A stretch of 64,000 bases of DNA. Origin: Asaia bogorensis_B. Its GTDB lineage: Bacteria; Pseudomonadota; Alphaproteobacteria; Acetobacterales; Acetobacteraceae. A program made the translations under genes and the position numbers. The notes under the pieces are model-generated. The model did no database searches. It was not told the DNA's origin and saw only the letters and a list, made by a program, of their open reading frames with translations. This document shows, one piece after another, positions 1 to 8,323 of this stretch (its first letter is position 1; each line of letters starts with the position of its first letter). The stretch lies in the NCBI RefSeq assembly GCF_900465315.1, contig NZ_UBIX01000008.1. One strand, given 5' to 3'.

Positions 1-243
1 CCAAAGCCAACCAAAACCAAACTATAGATCCCGAAACAAAAAAACTGACGTCTGTAGTTCTTTCGAAAAAGAATAAATCAGTCAGCACTCTCATCATCAG
101 AACCACTGGTTCAGACAACACCAAAGCGCCGCCAACATATCCCTTCCATAACCTATTCAATTTTCAAAGAACCCTACCTAACTCACTGATCTTACTCAGT
201 CTTTCAGGCAGTCGCCGCGGCGTGTTCCGCTGCGGTGAACGGG
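1..243 (-). other. Probable rRNA operon leader (16S lies beyond left edge)
   Basis: Read on the minus strand this stretch is AT-richer than its surroundings. At 151-172 it holds GTTCTTTGAAAATTGAATAG, the kind of boxA-like leader or spacer sequence found next to 16S/23S genes in alphaproteobacteria. It lies just downstream of a promoter-like pair of hexamers (244-272) that points out of the window. I infer the leader of an rrn operon whose 16S gene is left of base 1. No mature rRNA sequence is present here, so the assignment rests on the leader motif and the promoter only. Confidence 0.5.
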
Positions 244-272
244 CTTTTAGACCCCACACACACACCCGTCAA
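244..272 (-). promoter_or_regulatory. Putative rrn sigma-70 promoter
   Basis: On the minus strand a -35 TTGACG (272-267) is followed by a 17 bp spacer and a -10-like TAAAAG (249-244). The spacer contains five GT/CA dinucleotide repeats (255-264). A GC-rich initially transcribed region and the boxA-like leader follow. Spacing is ideal and the -35 is near consensus; the -10 matches 4 of 6. Confidence 0.5.
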
Positions 273-671
273 CACATAATTTCAGAAAAATGACAGCAGG
301 CGAGAAAAAAGCGCATTGCCTGGAAACCCCCGACGACAGCAATGAAGTGTCATAAATCGTGTGTTGTGGAATAAGGTCGGTGCGTCGCTAATCTTCGTTG
401 ATGCGAGATCTCAATGGGAAGCATGGCAGCCACACTGGACGAAACAGGTCAGTATGGAGCGGCGTAGCCATTCAGAGTTGCTTCGATTGCCAAAATTTAA
501 GCAAGCGTTCTATCACGTTTCCAATATCCGCTCTTGTATCTGGCAAGCAGAGGCACAAAAACCTGCCCTATCTTATTGGAGCCCGTTTCCGCGCCAACCC
601 GCAGGACGTGAGGAGATTGTACGATGACATATCACACTACCCTGACGAACCTTGGTGACTGACACCCGATC
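273..671. other. Intergenic region, no supported gene
   Basis: Two overlapping short open frames (361-627 and 398-658, plus strand) exist. Neither has a recognisable protein family, a convincing ribosome binding site or codon use like the neighbours. I see no tRNA, IS terminus or clear terminator. Both frames may be chance, or decayed remnants of a gene. Confidence 0.5.
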
Positions 672-1805
672 ATGCTGAAAATTGCTTTCCCTTACATCGC
701 ACAGCCTCATCAAACGCTTCATTCACTACCGATCGCGATGGAAATCGCTTCCCGCCATATCGATACGGAAGTCCACGTCGCCTGCACCACGGAAGCACAT
801 CTCGACTACGCGAAGACGTTGAGTGCGCTTTATCCCAATGCAAAGGCGCGCTTCGACCTTCTCAAGATGCCCGAAATCCTGCGCCGTCGCATCGAGCATT
901 CCGGCCCTGGCGTCTTGGGGAAAATGGCCAGTCTGTTTTTTAACCGCGAATATTTCTCGCGGTTCGAAGCCATAGTCGTGCCAGAGCGCACATCACTCTA
1001 CTTACGGCGCATGGGAATTCGCAAGCCAAGGATGATCTGGACCCGTCATGGAGCCGGAGATCGGGCAATCGGCTTCGCCCGGGATGTGAAAGAGTTCGAT
1101 TTCGTACTCCTGTCGGGCAAGAAGATTGAAGAGCGCCTACTTTCGCAAGGAGCAATCAGCCCGGGGCGATATTACCGAGGCTCCTATGCAAAATTCGATA
1201 TCGTGCGTCGCATGGCGCGGAGCCGACCCGCGCTTTTCGACAACGACAAGCCGATCGTCCTCTATAATCCGCATTTTTCCAGTAAACTCTCTTCATGGCC
1301 CCCTCTTGGCGAAGCTGTGCTGGAGTATTTCGCCAATCAGGACCGTTACAACCTGATATTCGCGCCGCATTATCGTCTTTTCGACAAGCATCGTCAGGAA
1401 GGTGAGCAGCTCGTTTCACGCTATGCCCACCACAATCATATCCTGATCGATCCCGGCAGCCCGCGCAGCATCGACATGACATATACGATGGCTGCCGATA
1501 TCTATCTCGGTGACGTCAGTTCGCAGGTCGCGGAGTTTCTTGTGCGCCCGCGGCCTTGTGTTTTTCTGAATGCTCATCATGTGAACTGGCAGTCGGACCG
1601 CAACTACCATTTCTGGAATCTCGGTCAGGTACTCGACACCATCGACCCGCTCTCAAAGGCGCTGGAGATGGCTGTGACAAAACATGACGAATTTCTTGAG
1701 GCGCAACGCCAATATATACTAGAGACGTTCGAGTTCAGCGACGACGGCCCGACAGCACCAGGTGCTGCGGATGCAATCGTCGATTATCTCCGTAACGCCG
1801 CATAA
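672..1805 (+). CDS. CDP-glycerol glycerophosphotransferase-like protein
   Basis: 377 aa. The C-terminal half carries landmarks of the CDP-glycerol:poly(glycerophosphate) glycerophosphotransferase family (TagB/TagF fold): an H126-G127 pair in the 'iwtrHG' region, N-P-H-F at 199-202, an 'APHYR' strand, and the donor-site signature GDVSSQVAEFL at 280-290. In Gram-positives these enzymes transfer glycerol phosphate or ribitol phosphate from CDP-polyols. Here the protein sits 80 bp upstream of a fatty acyl-AMP ligase, ACP and serine palmitoyltransferase, so a role in adding a lipid head group or capping a surface glycan is plausible but inferred. No signal peptide or membrane span. The start is the first ATG after an in-frame stop at 660-662; no good Shine-Dalgarno is visible. 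It could be a generic GT-B enzyme with another donor. Confidence 0.7.
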   Translation: MLKIAFPYIAQPHQTLHSLPIAMEIASRHIDTEVHVACTTEAHLDYAKTLSALYPNAKARFDLLKMPEILRRRIEHSGPGVLGKMASLFFNREYFSRFEAIVVPERTSLYLRRMGIRKPRMIWTRHGAGDRAIGFARDVKEFDFVLLSGKKIEERLLSQGAISPGRYYRGSYAKFDIVRRMARSRPALFDNDKPIVLYNPHFSSKLSSWPPLGEAVLEYFANQDRYNLIFAPHYRLFDKHRQEGEQLVSRYAHHNHILIDPGSPRSIDMTYTMAADIYLGDVSSQVAEFLVRPRPCVFLNAHHVNWQSDRNYHFWNLGQVLDTIDPLSKALEMAVTKHDEFLEAQRQYILETFEFSDDGPTAPGAADAIVDYLRNAA

Positions 1806-1885
1806 CCTATACGCATGGACCGCCTCAGGGTTTCCCCCGGGAGCGGTGATCATGACAGAGTGAAAAGCAGAGCAGACCAAACGAT

Positions 1886-3625
1886 ATGACGCCCAACGAA
1901 ACGCCCGTTCCTACTGCATCGAACCAGAAGCGCCGCCATGGCGATTTTCCGACGTTCAGCGCTGCCCTGGATTATGCGGCGCAGGGAACGGCGGGGTTCA
2001 ACATCTATAATGGTCGTGGCCAGCTTATCGAGGCCCTGCCCTATCGCATCTTGCGCGACCAGGCGATCGAGACCGCCCATCGCCTGATCGGCACCGGACT
2101 GAAAACCGGCGATCGTGTTGCCATTGTCGCCGAGAGCGACGGTGATTTCGCGCGCATCTTCTTTGGTTGTCAGTACGCAGGCCTCGTGCCGGCCCCCCTC
2201 CCCCTTCCCATCGCCTTCGGGGGTCGCGAGGCCTATATCGGCACCCTGCGCGGCATGGTGAGCGCCTCTGGCGCACGCGCCGTTGTGGTGCCGGAACTGA
2301 TCGGTTCCTGGACGCAGGATATCATTGAAGGGCTGGATCTGGCCTTCGGTGGGTCTCCCGCCGAGTTGCTGCAGCGACCCGCTTCAAGCGAGCCGCTACC
2401 GGTCATCGATACGAATGACCTGTCCTATCTCCAGTTTTCTTCGGGCAGCACGCGGTTTCCCATGGGTGTTGCTGTTACCCAGTCGGCCGGGATGGCCAAT
2501 GCCCGTGCAATCGCCCGTGACGGCCTGCAAGTAACCGAGACAGGTGATCGCTGCGTATCGTGGTTGCCGCTCTATCATGACATGGGTCTTGTCGGGTTCT
2601 TCCTCACCCCCATGACCTGTCAGCTTACTGTCGATCTGCTGCCCACGCGTGAGTTTGCCCGTCGCCCGCATGTCTGGCTCGATCTGATCAGCCGCAATCG
2701 CGGTACGATCGCCTATAGCCCTTCCTTCGGCTACGAGCTCTGCGCGCGCCGTCCGGTTTCCGGGGATCTCGACCTCTCATGCTGGCGCATCGCCGGCATT
2801 GGGGGTGATATGATCCGCCATCATATCCTCGAGACTTTTTCCGAACGCTTTGCGGCATATGGTTTTGACGGTCGCGCCTTCGTTGCCAGCTACGGCATGG
2901 CTGAAGCCACCCTCGCCATCAGTTTCGCGCCCCTCAATACAGGCATCGCGACCGACACGATTGACTTGCGCACGCTGGAGACCGAAGGCGTGGCGCGGGC
3001 ATCCAACGATCCCTCCCATGCTCTTCGCACTTTCGTGCTTTGTGGCGTCGCCCTGCCAGAACACGATGTTCAGGTGCGCGATGCCAAGGGCGACCTGCTG
3101 GAGGAACGCCACGTTGGCATGGTCTATGTTCGTGGCCCCAGCCTGATGCGCGGCTATTTTGGCCGTGAAACCGAAACGGCTGAAGTGCTTGATGACAAGG
3201 GATGGCTCAACACGGGTGACCTTGGCTACATGCTCCACGGGCAGGTCGTCATCACAGGCCGTGCCAAGGACTTGATTATCATTAACGGACGCAACATCTG
3301 GCCGCAGGACCTTGAATGGTCGGCTGAGCATGAAATCACTTCACTGCGATCACGCGATGTGGCCGTGTTTGCAGTCGAAGAAGAGGCTGGCGAACGTGTT
3401 GTGGCACTCGTGCAGTGTCGTGCGACCAATGACGAAGACCGCGCTCGCCTGCGCGAGGAGACGATGGGCCTTTTCCGTCGCCAGCATGGTGTGGAAGTGG
3501 ACGTCATTCTCGTGCCGCCGCACACCCTGCCCCAGACGTCATCTGGCAAGCTGACGCGCGCCCGGGCAAAGGCCATGCTTCTGGCTGGTCAGTTCGAGAC
3601 CATGACCAGCAGCACCGCAGCCTGA
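1886..3625 (+). CDS. Fatty acyl-AMP ligase / acyl-ACP synthetase
   Basis: 579 aa member of the adenylate-forming (AMP-binding) superfamily, closest to fatty acyl-AMP ligases. The nucleotide loop YLQFSSGSTRFPMGV is at about 181-195, followed by 'SYGMAEAT', the 'NTGDLGY' hinge region, an 'ITGRAKDLIIINGRN' A8 motif and the terminal catalytic lysine in 'TSSGKLTRARA'. Such enzymes activate a fatty acid with ATP and load it on an ACP. An ACP gene follows 148 bp downstream and serine palmitoyltransferase comes right after, the same trio known from sphingolipid loci of Caulobacter-type bacteria. I infer that it supplies acyl-ACP to serine palmitoyltransferase. Cytoplasmic. The ribosome binding site is weak; the ATG at 1886 gives normal family length. 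Confidence 0.85.
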   Translation: MTPNETPVPTASNQKRRHGDFPTFSAALDYAAQGTAGFNIYNGRGQLIEALPYRILRDQAIETAHRLIGTGLKTGDRVAIVAESDGDFARIFFGCQYAGLVPAPLPLPIAFGGREAYIGTLRGMVSASGARAVVVPELIGSWTQDIIEGLDLAFGGSPAELLQRPASSEPLPVIDTNDLSYLQFSSGSTRFPMGVAVTQSAGMANARAIARDGLQVTETGDRCVSWLPLYHDMGLVGFFLTPMTCQLTVDLLPTREFARRPHVWLDLISRNRGTIAYSPSFGYELCARRPVSGDLDLSCWRIAGIGGDMIRHHILETFSERFAAYGFDGRAFVASYGMAEATLAISFAPLNTGIATDTIDLRTLETEGVARASNDPSHALRTFVLCGVALPEHDVQVRDAKGDLLEERHVGMVYVRGPSLMRGYFGRETETAEVLDDKGWLNTGDLGYMLHGQVVITGRAKDLIIINGRNIWPQDLEWSAEHEITSLRSRDVAVFAVEEEAGERVVALVQCRATNDEDRARLREETMGLFRRQHGVEVDVILVPPHTLPQTSSGKLTRARAKAMLLAGQFETMTSSTAA

Positions 3626-3631
3626 CAAACA

Positions 3632-3659
3632 TGCCGGAGCCTCATCCTTGGTTCCGGCA
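3632..3659 (+). other. Hairpin between acyl-AMP ligase and ACP genes
   Basis: A 10 bp stem (3632-3641 with 3650-3659, one G-U pair) with an 8-base loop. No U-tract follows, so it is a poor intrinsic terminator. It may stabilise the upstream message or set the ACP level relative to the ligase. Confidence 0.4.
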
Positions 3660-3773
3660 CCTCGTTCAGAGCTTCAGAGAAACTGCCCCCTCTGGCCTTC
3701 CATCCAAGCCTGACGCATAAGACGCTTCATCTGGGGTGCTTGTCACCCGAACGCCAAAAGCCGGAGAATTTTG

Positions 3774-4025
3774 ATGACCGATACGGTCGCCTCCATCACT
3801 GCGATGATCATCGACAAGCTCCTTGCCAATCCGAAGGTGCCACGCGACATCAACGGTGACAGCAAGATCGTCGAAGATCTCGCTTTCGACTCACTGGCTG
3901 TCATGAATTTCGTCATGGAAATCGAAGATGAACTCGACGTTTCCGTGCCGCTCGACAAGCTCGCCGATATCCGCACGATCCACGATCTTGCCGTGTGCCT
4001 CTCAAGCCTGAAATCGGGTGGTTGA
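3774..4025 (+). CDS. Acyl carrier protein dedicated to the sphingolipid operon
   Basis: 83 aa acidic ACP. The phosphopantetheine attachment motif is FDSLAVMNF, with Ser40 as the modified residue. It differs clearly from the housekeeping AcpP at 18802-19041 (GADSLDTVEL). The ATG at 3774 is preceded by GGAG seven bases upstream, which favours it over a TTG one codon earlier. Its stop is five bases before the serine palmitoyltransferase start, so translation is probably coupled. Known Spt systems carry a private ACP (AcpR in Caulobacter) that presents the acyl chain; I infer the same job here. Confidence 0.85.
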   Translation: MTDTVASITAMIIDKLLANPKVPRDINGDSKIVEDLAFDSLAVMNFVMEIEDELDVSVPLDKLADIRTIHDLAVCLSSLKSGG

Positions 4026-4030
4026 TCCTC

Positions 4031-5224
4031 GTGACCGATATCTTTGCCAAATATGCAGGCCTCAAAGCCGCCGCCGCTGGCCTGACCGCCAAGTCACCGC
4101 GTAACCCGTTCGGTGTCGTCATCGATCACCCTGTCTCGGCGACGGTAGGCCTGATCGAAGGGCGTGAGACACTGCTGTTTGGAACAAACAACTATCTCGG
4201 CCTGAGTCAGTCCCGCGCCGCGGCAGAAGCCGCGATCGAGACGGTCAGACGCGAAGGCGTTGGCACGACAGGTTCACGTATCGCCAACGGCACCTATGCC
4301 TTGCATCGCAAGCTGGAAGCGCGCCTGGCCGAGGTGTTCCGCCGTCGCCACTGCATGATTTTCTCGACCGGCTATCAGGCCAATCTCGGCGCGATCTCGG
4401 CTTTAGCGGGCAAGGACGACATCCTGCTTCTCGATGCGGATAGCCATGCAAGCATCTATGATGCGAGCCGCCTTGGCTACGCCCAGGTCATACGCTTCCG
4501 CCACAACGACCCGGCTGATCTCGACAAGCGCCTGTCGCGCCTGAAAGACCACCAGGGCGCGAAACTCGTCGTGGTGGAAGGCATCTACTCCATGACTGGC
4601 AATGTCGCGCCCATGCGCGAATTTGCCGAGGTCAAGAAGAAGCACGGCGCCTATCTCCTTGCGGACGAGGCTCATTCCTTCGGTGTGCTTGGCGAGAACG
4701 GACGCGGCGTGGCCGAACGGGACGGCTGCGAAGACGATGTGGATTTCGTGGTTGGCACGTTCTCCAAGTCGCTTGGCACCGTGGGCGGTTACTGTGTTTC
4801 GAATCTCGAAGGGCTGGAGCTTATCCGTCTCTGCTCACGTCCCTACATGTTCACGGCGTCGCTTCCGCCAGAAATCATCGCCTCCACACTCGCCGCGCTG
4901 GATGAGATGCAGGCCCGCCCCGAACTGCGCAAGCAGCTCTATGCCAATGCCGAGCAGCTCAATCATGGCCTGCACAAGCTGGGTTTAAAGACTAGCCCGC
5001 ATGTCAGCCCGGTCGTTGCCGTGACGCTGGAGACGGTGGAGCAGGCCCTTGCTTTCTGGAACCGCCTGCTTGAACTAGGCGTCTATGTAAATCTTTCACT
5101 GCCGCCCGCGACGCCGGACGAGCATCCGTTGCTGCGTTGTTCGGTCATGGCTGTTCATACGGCTCAGGAAATCGACAAGGCGCTTGCCGCCTTCGCTCAG
5201 GCCAAGGCAGAAATTCTGGGCTGA
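4031..5224 (+). CDS. spt: Serine palmitoyltransferase
   Basis: 397 aa PLP-dependent alpha-oxoamine synthase. It condenses L-serine with an acyl thioester, releasing CO2 to give 3-ketosphinganine, the first committed step of sphingolipid synthesis. The GTFSKSLGTVGGY motif carries the Schiff-base lysine (Lys246). Around it are 'GTTGSR', 'FSTGYQANLG', 'DADSHASIYD' and 'LADEAHSFGVLG', the last with the cofactor aspartate. The SLGTVGG sequence after the lysine is typical of Sphingomonas-type Spt rather than of KBL or AONS. I start at the GTG at 4031, with GGGTGG upstream and just after the ACP stop; a GTG at 3995 would overlap the ACP by 31 bp. A strong terminator follows. Ketosphinganine reductase and ceramide synthase genes are not seen in this window. 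Confidence 0.92.
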   Translation: MTDIFAKYAGLKAAAAGLTAKSPRNPFGVVIDHPVSATVGLIEGRETLLFGTNNYLGLSQSRAAAEAAIETVRREGVGTTGSRIANGTYALHRKLEARLAEVFRRRHCMIFSTGYQANLGAISALAGKDDILLLDADSHASIYDASRLGYAQVIRFRHNDPADLDKRLSRLKDHQGAKLVVVEGIYSMTGNVAPMREFAEVKKKHGAYLLADEAHSFGVLGENGRGVAERDGCEDDVDFVVGTFSKSLGTVGGYCVSNLEGLELIRLCSRPYMFTASLPPEIIASTLAALDEMQARPELRKQLYANAEQLNHGLHKLGLKTSPHVSPVVAVTLETVEQALAFWNRLLELGVYVNLSLPPATPDEHPLLRCSVMAVHTAQEIDKALAAFAQAKAEILG

Positions 5225-5249
5225 ACATCGTTCGCCACGGCGTCAGAAA

Positions 5250-5282
5250 GGGAGGCCAGTCTGTCACTGGCCTCCCTTTTTT
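5250..5282 (+). terminator. Intrinsic terminator after spt
   Basis: A perfect 10 bp stem (5250-5259 with 5267-5276), 7-base loop and six T residues. It closes the plus-strand ligase-ACP-spt unit and separates it from the convergent cytidylyltransferase gene. Confidence 0.9.
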
Positions 5283-5302
5283 ATCTCGACGAGCCTTTTG
5301 CC

Positions 5303-6268
5303 TCAGCCCTTCATCCCCTTGAGGAAGATCCCTCTGGCCCGCCACAACAGGCGAGGCAGGCAGATGAGCGGGTGGCGAGCCTCGAAGGGCGAGAGTGCAA
5401 GACGAAAACCGCTATGTCGCTCGATTTTCCACGCAAGGTAGGCGGCCCCGTCACGGAAAGTGAAGGCCGCCTTTACCAGACGGGCGATATTGCGCCATCG
5501 CCCACGTCGGGCCATGCGGGCCCAACGTTTGCCTGCGCGTGTACGGGCAAGTTGCGTTAATCTAGGCCTCAGTTGGCCTTCCCGCTCGTCGAATTTCAGA
5601 TGGCCCAGCGTCCATGCATCGCGTGTGAGCGCTGCATACCGGCTTTCGAGCCCCTGCATGATGGTTGAGCCGCGGCTCTCATGCTCGACCCGCAATTCAG
5701 CGCGATAGGTTCTGCTGAAGAGAATGCGCCACCACTCGGCAGGCGCATGCGTACCCTCACCAAGACGCGCGGCCCAGCCAGAAGCGGTCACAACGGCCCG
5801 GCGCAGCACATCGAGAAGGGCCTCGGCAGAATCCGCATTGCGTACCCAGACAAGCCTTACAGGCTGGCAGAAACGCGCCCAGAGCGTCGTATCCTGCGAA
5901 CGTGGCGAAACACGGGACCGGAATTGCGCCAAAGTGATCAGCGCGACCTTGGCCCTCAGGATCTGACCCTCGACCTCATGCTCGGCATAAAACACATTCG
6001 GTGGAAGCAATGCGTTACCCATCTGGGCCAATACGGAAGCTGGCCAGTCCGTCAGGCGCTCCAGCACAATATAGAAGTCGAAAAGCCCTGCAGGATCGAA
6101 CTGACGCAGGCCCGAGCCATAGAACAGAACCCCGAGCGGGCGTGTGGTCCCGAGTATGTGAGAGACCAATTGGTGGATACGCGGGTCAACCGGTGTCGTC
6201 AGTTCGCCAATCAGCGTCCGATCAAGCAGAGTCTCGGTCTCGACTGGACGTACCGCATGGTCAGTCAT
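5303..6268 (-). CDS. Tam41-like lipid-phosphate cytidylyltransferase
   Basis: 321 aa. The N-terminal half looks like the Tam41 (mitochondrial-type phosphatidate cytidylyltransferase) nucleotidyltransferase fold: 'LFYGSGLRQ' with GSG at 51-53, a following 'FDFYIVL' strand (63-69) in place of the usual Asp-rich strand, 'NVFYAEHEVEGQILRAKVALI' at 91-111 matching the 'vYY...iKYGVI' block, and 'LWARFCQPVRLVW' at 129-141 matching 'LY.aGRLqKPV'. Tam41 makes CDP-diacylglycerol from CTP and phosphatidate. The start at 6268 overlaps the stop of the upstream lipid kinase by 8 bp, so the two are translationally coupled: the kinase would make a lipid phosphate, and this enzyme could activate it with CTP. 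The substrate is unproven; beside spt, ceramide- or sphinganine-phosphate is a candidate. Identity is from motif resemblance, not alignment. Confidence 0.6.
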   Translation of the reverse strand: MTDHAVRPVETETLLDRTLIGELTTPVDPRIHQLVSHILGTTRPLGVLFYGSGLRQFDPAGLFDFYIVLERLTDWPASVLAQMGNALLPPNVFYAEHEVEGQILRAKVALITLAQFRSRVSPRSQDTTLWARFCQPVRLVWVRNADSAEALLDVLRRAVVTASGWAARLGEGTHAPAEWWRILFSRTYRAELRVEHESRGSTIMQGLESRYAALTRDAWTLGHLKFDEREGQLRPRLTQLARTRAGKRWARMARRGRWRNIARLVKAAFTFRDGAAYLAWKIERHSGFRLALSPFEARHPLICLPRLLWRARGIFLKGMKG

Positions 6269-7298
6269 GAACAAAGCCGAACTGCGGCCCTTCAGAAAGA
6301 TGGATACGATGCCCTGCCCCAGGCGCAAAACGCTCACCGTCCAGCACGAAATCTCCCGCACAGGTCAGGACCATATGGGTGGCACGCCCGCTTGTGTAGT
6401 CCACGCTCTGGCGCAACCATGAAGGAGCACGCCCCCGCAGCAGCGACCAGGTAGCCTGAAGCAGGCGGCGGGGATGATCGGCGACATGAAGATAATGCAG
6501 CCCTTCAGATCTTGCCTTGTCGCCGTTCCAGAATGGCCAGATGCCCAGATCCAGCTTTTGCAGCGCCGTCGAGAGAAACAGGAAGCTCTGACCGTCGGCG
6601 AGGATTTCGCCATCGCCTTCGAGCGTAAAGCGATCTCCTGTCAGCCAGGTCTCACGCTGCCGGCGCCAGAGCAGGCTGCCGAACGCGCCCACCAGCGTGA
6701 CGGCCACAGCGAGATTATGCGGCGCGTAACGCAGCACATGCGGGGAATGGGCTATTGCAATGGCACGCGCATAGCCGGAACTGCCCTGAAACATGCCAAG
6801 GCGGGCTTCATGCTCGTTTTCCGGCCAGGAAATCTTGAGCGGGCGCCGGTTGGTGCGTGGAAGCACTTGTCCATGGTTCCATAGCTCGCGCAGGGCAGCG
6901 ATCCCGCGATGGGAAAATCCGATGTCACGGGCGATCAGATTGGTGTTGCCGGACGGGAAGATGGCAAGATCAGGCAACGCGCCTTCCGGATAGGCACGCA
7001 TGACGGCCGTCATGACATCGCTGACCGTTCCATCACCGCCATTGATCGCAATAAGCCTGACATCACGTCGCGCAAGATCCTCGACCATCTCGGTCATCTC
7101 GTCATGGGAAGCCGGGACGAGAAACCCCTCCCCCAGGAGCTGATGCGCCTGTCTGGCAAATTTCCTGCCATCGCGCCTGTTCTTGCGACTGCGTGGATTA
7201 TGGATCAGGGCTAGGCGCACGGCAGTATCATTTATGTTACGGTCAATCCTCTGGCCCGACGCAACTTCGGGCGTCCGCCTTGCGCGGCGCCATAGCAT
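6261..7298 (-). CDS. Diacylglycerol kinase-family lipid kinase (ceramide/sphingoid kinase candidate)
   Basis: 345 aa. The core is a DAGK catalytic domain: 'LIHNPRS' at the start of the fold, the nucleotide loop GGDGTVSD (87-94) and the substrate-side 'PSGNTNLIARDIG' (115-127). The C-terminal part is the usual beta-sandwich. The family phosphorylates diacylglycerol, sphingosine or ceramide. In Caulobacter a DAGK-family protein encoded with sphingolipid genes has been reported to be a ceramide kinase, and this gene also lies beside spt. The first 28 residues are not conserved-looking; a GTG at codon 28, just before 'RLALIHNP', could be the true start. Its stop overlaps the cytidylyltransferase start by 8 bp. 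Other possible substrates are diacylglycerol or undecaprenol. Confidence 0.8.
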   Translation of the reverse strand: MLWRRARRTPEVASGQRIDRNINDTAVRLALIHNPRSRKNRRDGRKFARQAHQLLGEGFLVPASHDEMTEMVEDLARRDVRLIAINGGDGTVSDVMTAVMRAYPEGALPDLAIFPSGNTNLIARDIGFSHRGIAALRELWNHGQVLPRTNRRPLKISWPENEHEARLGMFQGSSGYARAIAIAHSPHVLRYAPHNLAVAVTLVGAFGSLLWRRQRETWLTGDRFTLEGDGEILADGQSFLFLSTALQKLDLGIWPFWNGDKARSEGLHYLHVADHPRRLLQATWSLLRGRAPSWLRQSVDYTSGRATHMVLTCAGDFVLDGERFAPGAGHRIHLSEGPQFGFVHD

Positions 7299-7387
7299 GA
7301 CTTACGCAGCGGGACCAGAAACCGATTGGTCATTTTTGGATTTTGCCGGTATCGGCCTTTGACCTGTGGTGACGAGGAGAGAGGCAG

Positions 7388-8323
7388 ATGACCGGAAACA
7401 GCGATACGTCACCAGTGGTTCTGGCCCATCTTTCGGATGTTCACCTCCCCCCGCCTGCCTCCCTGCCGTCATGGCGTGCTTTCACCAACAAACGCGCCCT
7501 GAGCGTTGCTTCGTGGAAGCGCCACAGGGTGCATCGCCATCGACCTGAACTTGCAGACATTGTGCGCGAGGACATTACCGACGCCGCTCCGGATCTCGTC
7601 CTCAATACGGGCGATCTGACCAATTTTGGGCTGTCGGAGGAATGCGCGGCGGCGGCTGACTGGCTCGCCTCCATGCCTGCCCGCACGCTGGTGGTGCCTG
7701 GCAACCATGATGCGATGGTCCGCTCAGACTGGCCGGACCATGCCGGATTATGGTCGGAGTGGATGGAATCCACCGGTGAAACCGGCTTTCCGTATTGCCA
7801 CATCCACGGCGATGTGGCGGTCATCGGGCTGAATTCCGCAATCCCGACACCACCCTTCATGGCTTGTGGGCGCATCGGCAAGACGCAGCGCGCGAAGCTG
7901 GCTCAACTTCTGGACGAGACAAAGACTCTCTGCCGCGTGGTCATGATCCATCATCCGCCACGGGCCGGGCTTGTTCCGTGGCGCAAATCCCTTCTCGACC
8001 ACAAGGCCGTTGCTGCAGTCATCGCCCGGCACGGAGCCTCGATTGTCCTTCACGGACATTCGCATGATGCGACGCTTGCAACGGTCCCGGGCAGCGAAAT
8101 TCCTCTGGTTGGCGTTCCATCAGCGTCTCTGCTTTCCTCACGCCCCTGGCGCCAGAGTGGCTGGAACAGAATCGCCATTACTCCCACGCAGGAAGGCTGG
8201 ACCATCGACCTGCAAACCAGACAGTTCACGAGTGATGCCGGCTGGCGGTGCAGCCGCCATCGGCGCTGGCAGCAACATTCAGAACTGCACGGTCAGATCA
8301 TGAAGGCGAATGAGCCACGATAA
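7388..8323 (+). CDS. Calcineurin-like metallophosphoesterase
   Basis: 311 aa. It has the full set of metallophosphoesterase motifs: HLSDVHL (Asp17, His19), 'LNTGDLTNFG', 'VVPGNHD', 'MIHHPPR' and 'LHGHSHD' near the C-terminus. The family hydrolyses phosphoesters at a two-metal centre; close relatives include cyclic-nucleotide phosphodiesterases (CpdA) and lipid pyrophosphatases, and sequence alone does not decide. A strong AGGAGAGAGG Shine-Dalgarno precedes the ATG at 7388. The stop overlaps the lptF start by one base (TAATG), suggesting coupling to LPS export genes. It is divergent from the lipid kinase. Confidence 0.85.
   Translation: MTGNSDTSPVVLAHLSDVHLPPPASLPSWRAFTNKRALSVASWKRHRVHRHRPELADIVREDITDAAPDLVLNTGDLTNFGLSEECAAAADWLASMPARTLVVPGNHDAMVRSDWPDHAGLWSEWMESTGETGFPYCHIHGDVAVIGLNSAIPTPPFMACGRIGKTQRAKLAQLLDETKTLCRVVMIHHPPRAGLVPWRKSLLDHKAVAAVIARHGASIVLHGHSHDATLATVPGSEIPLVGVPSASLLSSRPWRQSGWNRIAITPTQEGWTIDLQTRQFTSDAGWRCSRHRRWQQHSELHGQIMKANEPR

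Noticed and set aside
361..658. Two short frames near the left edge as possible genes or transposase remnant
   Set aside because: No family resemblance or translation signal; kept only as unassigned DNA.
5681..6454. 257 aa plus-strand open frame
   Set aside because: Opposite the coupled kinase and cytidylyltransferase genes, which show real motifs.
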